Virus record (IMG/VR): IMGVR_UViG_3300042890_000947
Location: 1-64,000 of that record
Length of the DNA: 64,000 nucleotides
Direction: 5' to 3' (one strand)
From: a virus
A program made the translations under genes and the position numbers. The notes under the pieces were generated by a model that was not told the origin of the DNA, did not search any database, and saw only the letters and a program-made list of their open reading frames with translations. Below, piece by piece: positions 41,389 through 50,320 of this stretch (its first letter is position 1; each line of letters starts with the position of its first letter).

Positions 41389-43944
41389 ATGAAATCTTTC
41401 TATACTAATGTTCAGGTCTACGGTTCTCGTATCCTGTATCGCGGTGTAGAAGACGGAAGAAAAGTCAAGCGAAAGATTGATTATTTCCCAACCCTGTATG
41501 TTCCAGCAAAAGAGCATACAGGGTTTTCTTCCGTTTCTGGTGAAGCTATGGCTGAAATGAAGCCAGGCAACATCCGCGAAACAAGGGACTTTGTTGAAAC
41601 ATACAAAGATGTACAGAACTTCAAAATTTATGGCAATCAAAAGTATGAGTATGCTTTTATCGCAGATCATTTCAGTGATGATGTGGACTGGGATCTAAGT
41701 CATATCAATGTTACCAATATCGATATCGAGGTTGGATCCGAGAATGGATTTCCTGAGCCTGGTCAGGCCAGTGAGCCTATCACTGCTATCACATTCAAGA
41801 ACAATCAAGGCAAGTTTATTGTATTGGGTTGTGGCAAGTTTGATAACAAGCGCGATGATGTTTGGTATATTCAGTGCCGTGATGAAATCGATCTAATCAA
41901 GCGATTCATTGATGAGTGGGCTGACAACTATCCAGATATCATTACTGGTTGGAATGTTGAGCGTTTCGATATTCCCTATCTTGTCAATCGTATTCGTAAT
42001 GTCCTTGGTGAAGACGCAACGAAGCGTCTGTCTCCTTGGATGATTGTGAATGAGCGTAAGATTCGTGGATATAATGGTGCAGAAGAACAAGCCTATGATC
42101 TAATGGGTATTGCTGTTCTGGACTATCTCGCAATGTATAAGAAGTTTGCTCCAGGTGGTCAGTCTCAGGAATCATATAAGCTTGATGCTATCGCTAATGT
42201 AGAAGTTGGTGAGCGTAAGCTTTCGTATGAAGAGTACGGTAATCTTCATACTCTCTACAAGGACAACTATCAGTTATTCATTGAGTATAACATTAAAGAC
42301 GTTGAACTGGTAGAAAAGATTGACGATAAGATCAAACTGATTGAACTTGTTCTAACTCTTGCGTATGATTCCAAGACAAACTACATGGACGCATTCTCTC
42401 AGGTGCGTATGTGGGATGCTATCGTTTATAATCATCTCCGTAAGAAGAATATTGTTGTTGATCCTATCATCAAGCACCATAAGGATGAAGCATATGTTGG
42501 CGCATTCGTCAAGGATCCAATCCTTGGCATTCACAAGTGGGTTGCTTCATTCGACTTGAACAGTCTGTATCCGCATTTGATTATGCAGTACAATATCAGC
42601 CCAGACACTATTATTGAACCGGAAAAATATAATGATGCTCAAAGAAATATTTTGCGTAATCGCGTGGATGTTGACAGCCTATTATCTCGCAATGTTGAGC
42701 TTGGCAGCTTGGCAACATCTAATTGCACCTTAACTCCCAATGGGCAGTTCTTTACAAAAGAACGCCATGGGTTCTTGCCCGAAATTATGGAGACAATGTA
42801 CAATGACCGCTCTGCGTACAAGAAGAAGGCTATTACGGCTAAGAAAGAACTTGAGAAAGAGACCGACTCATCAAAACGCTATGAGATTGAAAAACGCATT
42901 GCACGATATAACAATCTCCAACTTGCGAAGAAGGTTTCGCTCAATTCTGCTTACGGCGCTCTTGGCAACCAATATTTCAGGTACTTTGACGTTCGACAGG
43001 CCTCGGGTATTACCACGGCCGGTCAACTTTCTATTCGATGGATAGAAAACAAGATAAACGAGTATCTGAACAAGTTACTCAAGACAAAGGATCACGATTA
43101 TGTCATTGCGTCAGATACGGACTCGATTTACCTATCGCTTGATAAATTGGTCAGCGAGACTATTGTTAAGCAGAAGCCGAATGCTACTACAAGAGAAATC
43201 ATCACCTTCATGGACAAGGCGTGTGAAGATCGGATTCAACCGTTTATTGACAAGGCTTATTCTGAGCTTGCTGAGTATGTAAACGCCTACGAACAGAAGA
43301 TGCAGATGAAACGCGAAGCTTTGGCCGACAAGGGTATCTGGACAGCCAAGAAGCGTTACATTCTGAATGTGTATAACAACGAAGGTGTTGAGTATACGCA
43401 TCCTAAGATAAAGATCATGGGTCTTGAAATGATCAAGTCTTCGACTCCAGCCTATTGTCGTAAGATTCTTTGGGAAGCAATTGATATTGTTCTCAACAAG
43501 ACTGAGGATGATATGATCAGTATGGTCGAAACATGGCGTCAAGAGTTCCGTCATCAAAATATTGCTGACATTTCATTCCCTCGCGGCGTGAATGGTCTTG
43601 CAAAGTTTTCTGATGTGAACATGGTGTATGGTAAAGGTTGTCCAATTCATGTGAGAGGTTCATTGCTGTATAACGCATTTGTCGTTGTCAACAATCTTGA
43701 TAAGAAGTTGCCTCTTATCAAAGAAGGCGAGAAGATCAAGTTTCTTTTCCTGAAAGAACCGAATCATCTTCATTCGAATGTAATTGCTTTCCCGCAATCG
43801 CTGCCAGATGAATTTGAATTGAAATCGTATATCGACCATGATACACAATTCGAGAAGTCTTTTGTGGAACCATTGAAGATCATCCTTGATAGTATTGGTT
43901 GGAAGACAGAACAAGTTAGTTCACTAGAGGATTTCTTTTCATGA
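41389..43944 (+). CDS. 43: family B DNA polymerase
   Basis: 851 residues (T4 gp43 is 898). The proofreading exonuclease has NIDIEVGS (D112/E114), TGWNVERFDIPYLVNR and YNIKDVELVEKIDD. The polymerase domain has motif A SFDLNSLYPHLI, motif B KKVSLNSAYGALGNQYF and motif C ASDTDSIYLS. The C-terminus (SLEDFFS) is a plausible clamp-binding tail, as in T4. Replicative enzyme working with gp45 and gp41. Unlike T4, it is 34 kb from regA. A terminator-like hairpin lies in its early codons (41490-41525). Confidence 0.95.
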   Translation: MKSFYTNVQVYGSRILYRGVEDGRKVKRKIDYFPTLYVPAKEHTGFSSVSGEAMAEMKPGNIRETRDFVETYKDVQNFKIYGNQKYEYAFIADHFSDDVDWDLSHINVTNIDIEVGSENGFPEPGQASEPITAITFKNNQGKFIVLGCGKFDNKRDDVWYIQCRDEIDLIKRFIDEWADNYPDIITGWNVERFDIPYLVNRIRNVLGEDATKRLSPWMIVNERKIRGYNGAEEQAYDLMGIAVLDYLAMYKKFAPGGQSQESYKLDAIANVEVGERKLSYEEYGNLHTLYKDNYQLFIEYNIKDVELVEKIDDKIKLIELVLTLAYDSKTNYMDAFSQVRMWDAIVYNHLRKKNIVVDPIIKHHKDEAYVGAFVKDPILGIHKWVASFDLNSLYPHLIMQYNISPDTIIEPEKYNDAQRNILRNRVDVDSLLSRNVELGSLATSNCTLTPNGQFFTKERHGFLPEIMETMYNDRSAYKKKAITAKKELEKETDSSKRYEIEKRIARYNNLQLAKKVSLNSAYGALGNQYFRYFDVRQASGITTAGQLSIRWIENKINEYLNKLLKTKDHDYVIASDTDSIYLSLDKLVSETIVKQKPNATTREIITFMDKACEDRIQPFIDKAYSELAEYVNAYEQKMQMKREALADKGIWTAKKRYILNVYNNEGVEYTHPKIKIMGLEMIKSSTPAYCRKILWEAIDIVLNKTEDDMISMVETWRQEFRHQNIADISFPRGVNGLAKFSDVNMVYGKGCPIHVRGSLLYNAFVVVNNLDKKLPLIKEGEKIKFLFLKEPNHLHSNVIAFPQSLPDEFELKSYIDHDTQFEKSFVEPLKIILDSIGWKTEQVSSLEDFFS
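41490..41528 (+). other. terminator-like hairpin inside gene 43
   Basis: AACCCTGTATG (41490-41500) pairs perfectly with CATACAGGGTT (41515-41525) across a 14-nt loop and runs into TTTTC. It is placed about 100 nt after the polymerase start codon and could attenuate polymerase transcription. Confidence 0.45.
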
Positions 43945-44399
43945 AGTTAGATTTTTGTGCGGTATGTGGTACAACAAACGATTTACATCAACATCATATT
44001 GAGCCTGTTGTTTACAGTAGAATAAACAGAAAAGCAAAAAATAAGAATTATGATTCTAACAAAAAATTAAAGGATTGTACTTCAATAGAAGTCTTTGCGT
44101 GGCTTTTTGACAAAGGGATTATTACGGAAGATGAAACAATTACTGTATGTTCATATCATCATAATTTGATGCATGGTCTCATAAGATTTCAAAAATATGA
44201 ACATAGTAATATGATCAAAGAAGGACAAAAGACTGCCAAAGAGAAGGGCATTAAAATAGGCAGACCGACGAAATTAACAGAAGAATTAAAATCTAAAATT
44301 AGTATCATGAGAAATTCCGGAATAGGTATAAAGAAGATCGCAAAAGATTGTTGTGTTGGCGTAGGAACTGTGTATGAGGTATTAAGAACTTCTAAATAA
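43941..44399 (+). CDS. HNH endonuclease with helix-turn-helix tail
   Basis: 152 residues. An N-terminal zinc/HNH core (CAVCGTTNDLHQHHIEPV and TVCSYHHNLMHG) is followed by GRPTKLTEELKSKISIMRNSG and IKKIAKDCCVGVGTVYEVL, a resolvase-type HTH. This is the layout of free-standing homing endonucleases. Its position directly behind gene 43, overlapping it by 4 nt, and its AT-rich codons support a mobile origin. No intron visible. Confidence 0.75.
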   Translation: MKLDFCAVCGTTNDLHQHHIEPVVYSRINRKAKNKNYDSNKKLKDCTSIEVFAWLFDKGIITEDETITVCSYHHNLMHGLIRFQKYEHSNMIKEGQKTAKEKGIKIGRPTKLTEELKSKISIMRNSGIGIKKIAKDCCVGVGTVYEVLRTSK

Positions 44400-44402
44400 G
44401 AG

Positions 44403-45188
44403 ATGAAACAACATTTCTTAAACTATCTGGTCTTTCTAACAGGACTAATCATATCAGGCGTTGCTGCTTACTACTCAATCATAGGTCTTACTGCTATCTT
44501 TGCAGGAGCATTTTGGCCTGTGGTCATTATGGGCACTTCACTTGAGTTTGGCAAACTCGTCGCAGTATCATGGCTATACAATAACTGGAAACAAACGCCG
44601 TTTCTAATCAAGTCATATCTCACAATATCAATAGTGGTTCTCATGCTGATAACAAGCATGGGAATCTTTGGCTTTTTATCAAGAGCGCACATAGAACAGA
44701 CACTAACAATGAACACTGGTGTTAGTGATCAAATTGAAATTGTTGATAACGATATAAAGTTTCAAGAGGAACGTATCGCAGATTTGGATAAACAGATAAA
44801 AGTCATCGATGATTCCATTTCAAAGATGATTGAAAAGGGGCAAACTAAATCTTCCTTACAGGCTGCAAAGCAACAAAAGGAAACTAGACAAACTCTTGTG
44901 GATGAAAAAAGAGCAGAGATTGATAAGATCGGCAAATTAAAGACAGATAAAATCAAATTACAATCCAATCAAAAAAAGATTGAAGCGGAAGTCGGCCCAC
45001 TAAAATATGTGGCCGAACTTATCTATGGGTCAGATGATCAACAATTACTTGACAAAGCCGTTAGATTTGTTATAATAGTTCTCATATTTGTATTTGATCC
45101 TTTAGCGGTATTGCTCCTATTAGCATTCAATATATCGATGAGCAGATCAAGACGAATGGAATACTTAACAATGGATGAGTTGGAATAA
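44403..45188 (+). CDS. membrane protein with long coiled coil
   Basis: 261 residues. Three predicted N-terminal transmembrane helices (about 8-28, 33-50, 68-92), a long charged coiled coil (about 105-200), and one more helix near 218-242 (FVIIVLIFVFDPLAVLLLLAF). Proteins with this layout recur in T4-like marine phages, where their function is unknown. It sits between polymerase and uvsX. It could anchor replication or affect the host envelope. Confidence 0.65.
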   Translation: MKQHFLNYLVFLTGLIISGVAAYYSIIGLTAIFAGAFWPVVIMGTSLEFGKLVAVSWLYNNWKQTPFLIKSYLTISIVVLMLITSMGIFGFLSRAHIEQTLTMNTGVSDQIEIVDNDIKFQEERIADLDKQIKVIDDSISKMIEKGQTKSSLQAAKQQKETRQTLVDEKRAEIDKIGKLKTDKIKLQSNQKKIEAEVGPLKYVAELIYGSDDQQLLDKAVRFVIIVLIFVFDPLAVLLLLAFNISMSRSRRMEYLTMDELE

Positions 45189-45556
45189 TGGATAGTTATG
45201 ATGATTTGAATGATAGGAATCAACCGATGTTACATGAATCGATGAAGCGCCCATGGGGTGAATGGCATGTACTTGATGTAGATCAGGGATATAAGGTAAA
45301 GCGCCTACACATTCTACCTGATCAGGCTATTTCACTACAGTATCACAATCATCGTTCGGAACATTGGACGATTGTGCAGGGTGAAGGCAAGGTCATCGTT
45401 GATGGTAATATCTTTACTGTTAGTAAGGGCGAATCATTTCATGTGCCTCGCATGTCTTTACACAAGATTACGAATACTCACCTACATGAAACTTTGATTG
45501 CTATTGAGGTTCAGATGGGGGAGATATGTAGCGAAGAAGATATCGTTCGCTGCTAA
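45188..45556 (+). CDS. cupin-type mannose-6-phosphate isomerase-like protein
   Basis: 122 residues. RPWGEWHVLDVDQGYKVKRL, LQYHNHRSEHW and the GEGKVIVDG and ESFHVPRMSLHKI segments match the C-terminal cupin of type II phosphomannose isomerase, with the metal-binding HxH...E...H set. It would interconvert fructose-6-P and mannose-6-P to supply GDP-mannose/fucose-type sugars. Isolated here from the glycan operon at 20-39 kb. Confidence 0.78.
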   Translation: MDSYDDLNDRNQPMLHESMKRPWGEWHVLDVDQGYKVKRLHILPDQAISLQYHNHRSEHWTIVQGEGKVIVDGNIFTVSKGESFHVPRMSLHKITNTHLHETLIAIEVQMGEICSEEDIVRC

Positions 45557-45563
45557 ATACGGC

Positions 45564-45581
45564 GTCACGGAGATTCGTGAC
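45564..45581 (+). promoter_or_regulatory. leader hairpin before uvsX
   Basis: GTCACG (45564-45569), loop GAGATT, CGTGAC (45576-45581), between the cupin gene and uvsX. A CTAAATAC tract just upstream (45553-45560) is a weak late-promoter-like sequence also seen at 39283 and 57902. Confidence 0.35.
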
Positions 45582-45607
45582 TTAACACATAATATTGGAG
45601 AATCAAT

Positions 45608-46660
45608 ATGAGTAATATGTTTAACTCCCTATTAAAGGAGATTGATAATGAGTATGCGGGTATCGCAGAAGACGGCGTTGAAGCTGGTGATGTTACTGGG
45701 TTCATTGGTACCGGCAGCTATAGCCTCAATGCTTTGCTTTCTGGTAGTATATACGGCGGCCTCCCTGCTAACAAGGTTACCGCACTTGCAGGTGAACCTT
45801 CAACCGGAAAGACCTTTTATGCGATTAACATCGTTCGACAGTTCCTCAGGGACAACGAAACAGGGTTCGTCTTCTACTTCGAATCCGAATCCGCTATATC
45901 TAAGCAAATGCTGGCAGATAGAGAGATTGACACAAAGCGAGTTGCTGTTGTGCCGGTCGCAACTATCCAAGAGTTCCGCACTCAAGCCGTAAAAATCCTC
46001 GACAAGTATATTGAAAGCAAGAATGAAAAGGATCGTCCTCAGATGCTTTTTGTTCTCGACTCACTTGGCAATCTTTCTACTACGAAAGAGATGGAGGATA
46101 TTGCTGATGGTAAAGACACACGCGATATGACACGCGCACAACTTGTTCGTGGTGCTTTCCGTGTTCTCACTCTAAAGCTTGGCAAGGCCAAAGTTCCTCT
46201 CATCGTGACAAATCACGTTTATGATGTTGTTGGTGCTTATGTCCCAACTAAGAAGATGGGTGGTGGTTCTGGTCTTGAATATGCTGCGTCTACTATTCTC
46301 TTCCTGTCTAAGAAGAAGGATAAGGACAAGTCCGATAACTCCATTACTGGTGCTATCATCACCGCAAATCTCAAGAAGGCGCGTTTGACAATCGAGAATA
46401 AGAAGGTCGAAACTCTTCTTGACTATGCAACTGGTCTTGATCCATACTATGGTCTTCTGGACTTGGCAGAGAAGTTTGGTATCTTCAAGAAGGTAACAAC
46501 TCGTTACGAACTTCCTAATGGAACTAAAGTCTTTGAATCAGCCATCGAAAAGAATCCTGAGAAGTATTTCACTAAGGATATTCTCGACCAGATTGATGAA
46601 AAGTGTAAGGATGAATTCCTCTACGGCAAGTCTAATGTTGCAGCAGTGGAGGAAGAATAA
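45608..46660 (+). CDS. uvsX: UvsX/RecA-like recombinase
   Basis: 350 residues (T4 UvsX is 390). P-loop GEPSTGKT at 62-69, Walker [12 protein letters not shown] near 146-155, and the L1/L2 region before [19 protein letters not shown]. Forms filaments on single-stranded DNA for recombination-dependent replication and repair. The acidic C-terminus is typical. Coupled to the next gene by a TAATG overlap and close upstream of gene 41. Confidence 0.93.
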   Translation: MSNMFNSLLKEIDNEYAGIAEDGVEAGDVTGFIGTGSYSLNALLSGSIYGGLPANKVTALAGEPSTGKTFYAINIVRQFLRDNETGFVFYFESESAISKQMLADREIDTKRVAVVPVATIQEFRTQAVKILDKYIESKNEKDRPQMLFVLDSLGNLSTTKEMEDIADGKDTRDMTRAQLVRGAFRVLTLKLGKAKVPLIVTNHVYDVVGAYVPTKKMGGGSGLEYAASTILFLSKKKDKDKSDNSITGAIITANLKKARLTIENKKVETLLDYATGLDPYYGLLDLAEKFGIFKKVTTRYELPNGTKVFESAIEKNPEKYFTKDILDQIDEKCKDEFLYGKSNVAAVEEE

Positions 46661-46851
46661 TGAGTTTCCTTGAAAAAGCTAATGACAAATACGGCGCCAT
46701 CTTCATAGTTTGTGCCGCAGTAACTCTAATACTACTTCTATTAGTCTGTGTTGGCATTGCAATTCTGACGAATGGTTTATTCCTTTTGTTGTTTCCATTA
46801 GGATTCATCTACATGCTGTATAAGACCTATCGTGAGGGAGATAATCAATGA
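46660..46851 (+). CDS. small membrane protein
   Basis: 63 residues: a short polar start, then two closely spaced hydrophobic helices (FIVCAAVTLILLLLVCVGIA and LFLLLFPLGFIYML), with a basic/acidic tail. Holin-like in size, but it lies in a replication operon. Not recognised. Confidence 0.55.
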   Translation: MSFLEKANDKYGAIFIVCAAVTLILLLLVCVGIAILTNGLFLLLFPLGFIYMLYKTYREGDNQ

Positions 46852-47171
46852 TCATCGGTAAAGACTATCTCCTAAGAGATGATTTGTACGAAGAAGATAA
46901 GACGATGCCCATTCAGTTATTGACTGGGCCGTATAAAGATGTTATACTTCGCTATACAACCGTGTCCATCAAAGAGATGGAGAATGATCAAGCCAAGATG
47001 TTGTTTGATTATGATCTACTTGAGATGGGCGATCACACCGAAACATCGCTTCGGAAAGATGTGAAGTTCACACAACATGTTGGACTTGTATTGAATACGA
47101 TGATTCTGGAAACTTTGGAGGAAAAGTATGCAACTGGAGAAAACGATCCTACGGAATTTGTTGAGGAATGA
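46848..47171 (+). CDS. hypothetical replication-operon protein
   Basis: 107 residues, acidic. PIQLLTGPYKDVILRYTTVSI suggests a small beta domain, followed by a helix (HVGLVLNTMILETLEE). A gene of this kind stands between uvsX and gene 41 in related phages, by my recollection. It overlaps gene 41 by 44 nt. The function is unknown. Confidence 0.55.
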   Translation: MIIGKDYLLRDDLYEEDKTMPIQLLTGPYKDVILRYTTVSIKEMENDQAKMLFDYDLLEMGDHTETSLRKDVKFTQHVGLVLNTMILETLEEKYATGENDPTEFVEE

Positions 47172-48519
47172 TGACTATACCCGCAAGGTATTGCCATTCA
47201 TTAAGAACGAATATTTCTCGTCGGAAGAAGATCGGGTTCTCTACAAGGAGATAAAGGACTTTGTTATCAAGTATAACAAGGCTCCTACCTATGATGCTTT
47301 ACAGATTGAAGTTGATTCCCTTCCATCTTTGAAAGAAGATCAGGTCAAGAGTATCAATACCACAATCAATGACTTTCGTTCTAACACAGACGATACAAAC
47401 ATTGATTGGCTTGTTGATAGCACTGAAAAGTTCTGCCAAGAAAAGGCTCTGTATCATGCTATCATGTCCTCAATCGAAATCATGAACAACAAGAATGGCT
47501 CCCTTACAACGGGGGCCATTCCCTCTATTCTTTCGGATGCTTTGGCTGTATCGTTTGATCCAAATGTTGGTCACGATTATCTTGAAGATTTCGATAAGCG
47601 ATATGATTATTACCATCGTGTGCTTGAGAAGATTCCATTTGACCTTGAATTCTTCAACAAGATCACCAAAGATGGTCTACCAAAGAAGACTTTGAATATC
47701 GCACTGGCTGGTACTGGTGTCGGTAAGTCTTTGTTCATGTGTCATGTTGCTGCTTCGTGTTTGAACCAAGGCAAGAATGTATTGTATATCACTCTTGAGT
47801 TGGCCGAAGAAGAGGTAGCAAAGCGTATTGATGCCAATCTTATGAACATTACCTTTGAAGACCTAATGGCTCTATCGAAGGATATGTATGAGAAGAAAGC
47901 CAATATGATCAAGTCTAAGACAAATGGCAAGTTGATCGTTAAGGAATATCCAACAGCTGGCGCATCCTCGATGCATTTCAAGGCATTGTTGAATGAGTTG
48001 AATTTGAAGAAGTCATTCAAGCCAGATATTATCTTTATCGATTATCTCAACATTTGTATGTCCTCGCGCGTGAAGCCTGGTTCCAATATCAATTCATATA
48101 CCTACATTAAGTCTATCGCAGAAGAGTTGCGTGGTCTTGCTGTAGAGTTTGAAGTGCCAGTTGTTTCAGCCACACAGACAACCAGAAGCGGCTTCACATC
48201 TTCCGATGTTGGTCTTGAAGATACTTCCGAATCATTTGGTTTGCCAGCAACGGCTGACTTCATGTTTGCCTTGATATCTACCGAAGAACTACAAGCACTC
48301 GGTCAGATTATGGTAAAGCAGTTGAAGAACCGATACAATGATCCTACAATGAACAAGAGATTTATGTTGGGTATTGACAGATCAAAGATGAAGTTGTATG
48401 ATGTAGAGAACACCGCACAGATGGATATCATCGATAGCGGGCAGACTTCTAATACACCTAAGATTCCACAGAAACAGTTTGGCAACAATAAAGATAAGTT
48501 CAAAGGATTCAAAGTATGA
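47128..48519 (+). CDS. 41: DnaB-type replicative helicase
   Basis: 463 residues (T4 gp41 is 475). Walker A AGTGVGKS at 194-201, LYITLELAEEEVAKRID (H1a-like), IIFIDYLNICMSS (Walker B) and SATQTTRSGF are all in order. Hexameric 5'-3' helicase that unwinds the fork and binds the gp61-type primase. ATG 47128 is preceded by GGAGG. A strong internal hairpin is found at 47493-47519. Confidence 0.9.
   Translation: MQLEKTILRNLLRNDDYTRKVLPFIKNEYFSSEEDRVLYKEIKDFVIKYNKAPTYDALQIEVDSLPSLKEDQVKSINTTINDFRSNTDDTNIDWLVDSTEKFCQEKALYHAIMSSIEIMNNKNGSLTTGAIPSILSDALAVSFDPNVGHDYLEDFDKRYDYYHRVLEKIPFDLEFFNKITKDGLPKKTLNIALAGTGVGKSLFMCHVAASCLNQGKNVLYITLELAEEEVAKRIDANLMNITFEDLMALSKDMYEKKANMIKSKTNGKLIVKEYPTAGASSMHFKALLNELNLKKSFKPDIIFIDYLNICMSSRVKPGSNINSYTYIKSIAEELRGLAVEFEVPVVSATQTTRSGFTSSDVGLEDTSESFGLPATADFMFALISTEELQALGQIMVKQLKNRYNDPTMNKRFMLGIDRSKMKLYDVENTAQMDIIDSGQTSNTPKIPQKQFGNNKDKFKGFKV
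47493..47519 (+). other. intragenic hairpin in gene 41
   Basis: AATGGCTCCC pairs with GGGGGCCATT (one T-G pair) across loop TTACAAC. One of several 9-11 bp hairpins that occur inside coding sequence in this window. Confidence 0.35.
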
Positions 48520-48761
48520 AAATGACCAAGTATGATGTAGTACCGTTCAAGGAAAATGATGATTACATGTGGGGAGTTTTTGAACTTGCTACCGAACAAG
48601 TGATTGAAACTTTTTTCTTTGAGGAAGATGCCATGAGAATGGCAAAGCATTTAGACCGCGGTGCTGGATTCTCTGGCTGGACTCCAGGCTTTCTTCTAAC
48701 AAAGGTTGTAGTCAAGGAAGATATCAACCAGAAGTTTAGTGAGCTGGTTTTGAGCAAGTAG
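48516..48761 (+). CDS. small hypothetical protein
   Basis: 81 residues, compact alpha/beta (YDVVPFKENDDYMWGVFEL, then EEDAMRMAKHLDRG). Coupled to gene 41 by a 4-nt overlap and ends the replication operon. Not recognised. Confidence 0.55.
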   Translation: MKMTKYDVVPFKENDDYMWGVFELATEQVIETFFFEEDAMRMAKHLDRGAGFSGWTPGFLLTKVVVKEDINQKFSELVLSK

Positions 48762-49012
48762 CAGCACCCCAGAACCGCTCAGATTTGACAGATTTGGAAG
48801 CGGCTGGAGACGGGTCTGGAGAGCGGTTGGTACGATTACGCCAAGCCTCAAACCACCCGTTCCAGCCGCTTCCTATTGCGTCTGGATTCGACCCAATGAT
48901 ATCAATGACTTAGCCGGACGAGAAATCAATGACTTAGCCCATGCGGCCAGAGCATAGCAGGTATGCGGAATGAACCCTTGAAAATCGGGGTTGCCATCCC
49001 CATCTATAGTAT
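48762..49012 (+). other. gene-free, GC-rich structured spacer
   Basis: About 250 bp without a plausible ORF. It holds a perfect 13-bp inverted repeat, GGAAGCGGCTGGA (48796-48808) and TCCAGCCGCTTCC (48861-48873). An adjacent ACGGGT/ACCCGT pairing extends the stem. It also has a 15-bp direct repeat ATCAATGACTTAGCC at 48901-48915 and 48925-48939. It is clearly more GC-rich than its surroundings. It may be a structured RNA or a long terminator after the replication operon. Confidence 0.45.
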
Positions 49013-49018
49013 ATGATG
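48991..49018 (+). promoter_or_regulatory. candidate promoter element with conserved CTATAGTAT core
   Basis: TTGCCA at 48991 and ATCTATAGTATATGA at 49003-49017 lie just upstream of the gene at 49031. A closely similar arrangement (TTGCAG, then ATCTATAGTATGTGA) precedes the gene at 52740. The 8-bp gap is too short for a normal sigma70 promoter. Confidence 0.4.
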
Positions 49019-49030
49019 ACGGAGACTACC

Positions 49031-49456
49031 ATGACCCTCGCTGAACACCTCGCTGCCCTCAATGCTGAGAAGCTGGCTTGGATCGCCGAAGATCCCGATA
49101 ATCGCTGGACTGGTCTTTATGTCGAGGAACTCGATTTCTGGGCTGAGATGGGCGTCACGACCGTGGCTCAGTTCAAGCGATACGAAAACGAAAGTTTCTT
49201 CTGGGAGATGTACAAGGACGTTACGGGTTGTCGCCCGCGCCACATCAACCTAAAGGACATGTCCGACGAGGAACTGGAACATGAGATTAACCTTCTCAGC
49301 CGCATGATGGAAGACGAAATCAAGCGCGAGGAAGAATGGCGCGCTCAGGAGATGATCTACATTCAGGAAGACGCTGAGGAAGAAAACATCAAGCGCGATG
49401 AAGCTCCGCTTCCGATTGACTATGTGGCTCACAACTATCAGGATGGATGGCTCTAA
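49031..49456 (+). CDS. acidic hypothetical protein
   Basis: 141 residues from ATG 49031 with GGAG 6 nt upstream. Very acidic, helical (DEELEHEINLLSRMMEDEIKR), with several Trp. The GC content is higher than average here. First of a coupled run of small unknown genes to 50.3 kb. No family recognised. Confidence 0.6.
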   Translation: MTLAEHLAALNAEKLAWIAEDPDNRWTGLYVEELDFWAEMGVTTVAQFKRYENESFFWEMYKDVTGCRPRHINLKDMSDEELEHEINLLSRMMEDEIKREEEWRAQEMIYIQEDAEEENIKRDEAPLPIDYVAHNYQDGWL

Positions 49457-49551
49457 TGGCCCTTGAAATTTTTGTTCGCGTTTCGCTCTTTATTGCGCTA
49501 ATCGCATATCTTGTCTGGTTCTGGTCAACGGTTTATTCGTGGGTGCTCTAA
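49456..49551 (+). CDS. 31-residue single-span membrane peptide
   Basis: ATG 49456 overlaps the previous TAA, and its own TAA overlaps the next ATG. Almost entirely one transmembrane helix (FIALIAYLVWFWSTVYSWVL). Translationally coupled on both sides, which argues it is real despite its size. Confidence 0.5.
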   Translation: MALEIFVRVSLFIALIAYLVWFWSTVYSWVL

Positions 49552-49691
49552 TGCTTAGATTTCTACTCGGTATGGTTCTGGGCGCTTCGGCCACGACTGG
49601 TCTTGGCTTACAGATTGTGATGGGTACCATCGGCTTCGGCTTCATGGCTTGGGGCTTCTATTCAATGCTTATGCATGGAGAATTGGAATGA
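49551..49691 (+). CDS. 46-residue membrane peptide
   Basis: Starts at ATG 49551 in the stop of the preceding peptide. Hydrophobic, with two glycine-rich segments (LLGMVLGASATTGLGLQIVM and IGFGFMAWGFYSML). A possible small holin-like or envelope-modulating peptide; the role is unknown. Confidence 0.5.
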   Translation: MLRFLLGMVLGASATTGLGLQIVMGTIGFGFMAWGFYSMLMHGELE

Positions 49692-49876
49692 CCGTTTCTG
49701 AAAAGATTAAAGCGCGAATTGCGTTTCTGAAAACTCGGATTTCTAATCTCTCGGAAGATTATGAAGATTATTCCGATGGTAAGATTGCAGCGTTTGAGGA
49801 AGATATCAACTTTCTCATAGAAATGCTGGATGAAATTGAGTGTAAGGCTCTGAAGGAAGAGGGTTACAATGTTTAG
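49688..49876 (+). CDS. small coiled-coil protein
   Basis: 62 residues from ATG 49688, overlapping the previous stop. Two amphipathic helices (KIKARIAFLKTRISNL and FEEDINFLIEMLDEI) suggest a helical hairpin dimer. Not recognised. Confidence 0.5.
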   Translation: MTVSEKIKARIAFLKTRISNLSEDYEDYSDGKIAAFEEDINFLIEMLDEIECKALKEEGYNV

Positions 49877-50126
49877 CACCGATAAAAATGCCTATATGAA
49901 CGGCTTTCATATGACTTTCGCAAACGGTTGGACTGTCTCGGTTCAATTCGGCAAGGGTAACTATATCTCGGATCGTGGTCATCACGGCCAGAGTGTAGAT
50001 GCCGAGATTGCCGCTTGGGACAAGGATGGCGCTTGGTATCGTTTTGCCGATCAGGGCGATAATGTCAAGGGTTGGGTTAAGGCCGACGAGGTCGCGGACT
50101 TCATGGCGATGATAAAGGCAAAGTAA
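49869..50126 (+). CDS. hypothetical phage protein
   Basis: 85 residues; GWTVSVQFGKGNYISDRGHHG and AAWDKDGAWYRF form a beta-rich core with repeated Trp/Gly. Reminiscent of uncharacterised proteins that occur widely in phages of alphaproteobacteria. Coupled to the upstream gene by an 8-nt overlap. Confidence 0.55.
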   Translation: MFSTDKNAYMNGFHMTFANGWTVSVQFGKGNYISDRGHHGQSVDAEIAAWDKDGAWYRFADQGDNVKGWVKADEVADFMAMIKAK

Positions 50127-50315
50127 ATGAAAGTTTATGCTGCGGTTGGTCTAACGGCTCGAATTGATTGGGCTTCTAGATCCGATATCAAAATTCTCGG
50201 CTACTACAAAACGAGAGAAGGCGCCGAGAGAAAAATTACAAAGATGAAAGAAAGTAATTCGTGGTACATGGACTGGGAAGAGTTCGGTATTGATGCAATT
50301 ACAATTGAGGACTAA
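50127..50315 (+). CDS. small hypothetical protein
   Basis: 62 residues, basic. ILGYYKTREGAERKITKMKES is an SPOR-like or small alpha/beta motif by eye. Starts immediately after the preceding stop. Not recognised. Confidence 0.5.
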   Translation: MKVYAAVGLTARIDWASRSDIKILGYYKTREGAERKITKMKESNSWYMDWEEFGIDAITIED

Positions 50316-50320
50316 AACTA

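Noticed and set aside
48827-48845. Short match to the start of cloning-vector lacZ (GATTACGCCAAGC)
   Set aside because: Only 13 bases, flanks do not match; chance similarity rather than vector contamination.
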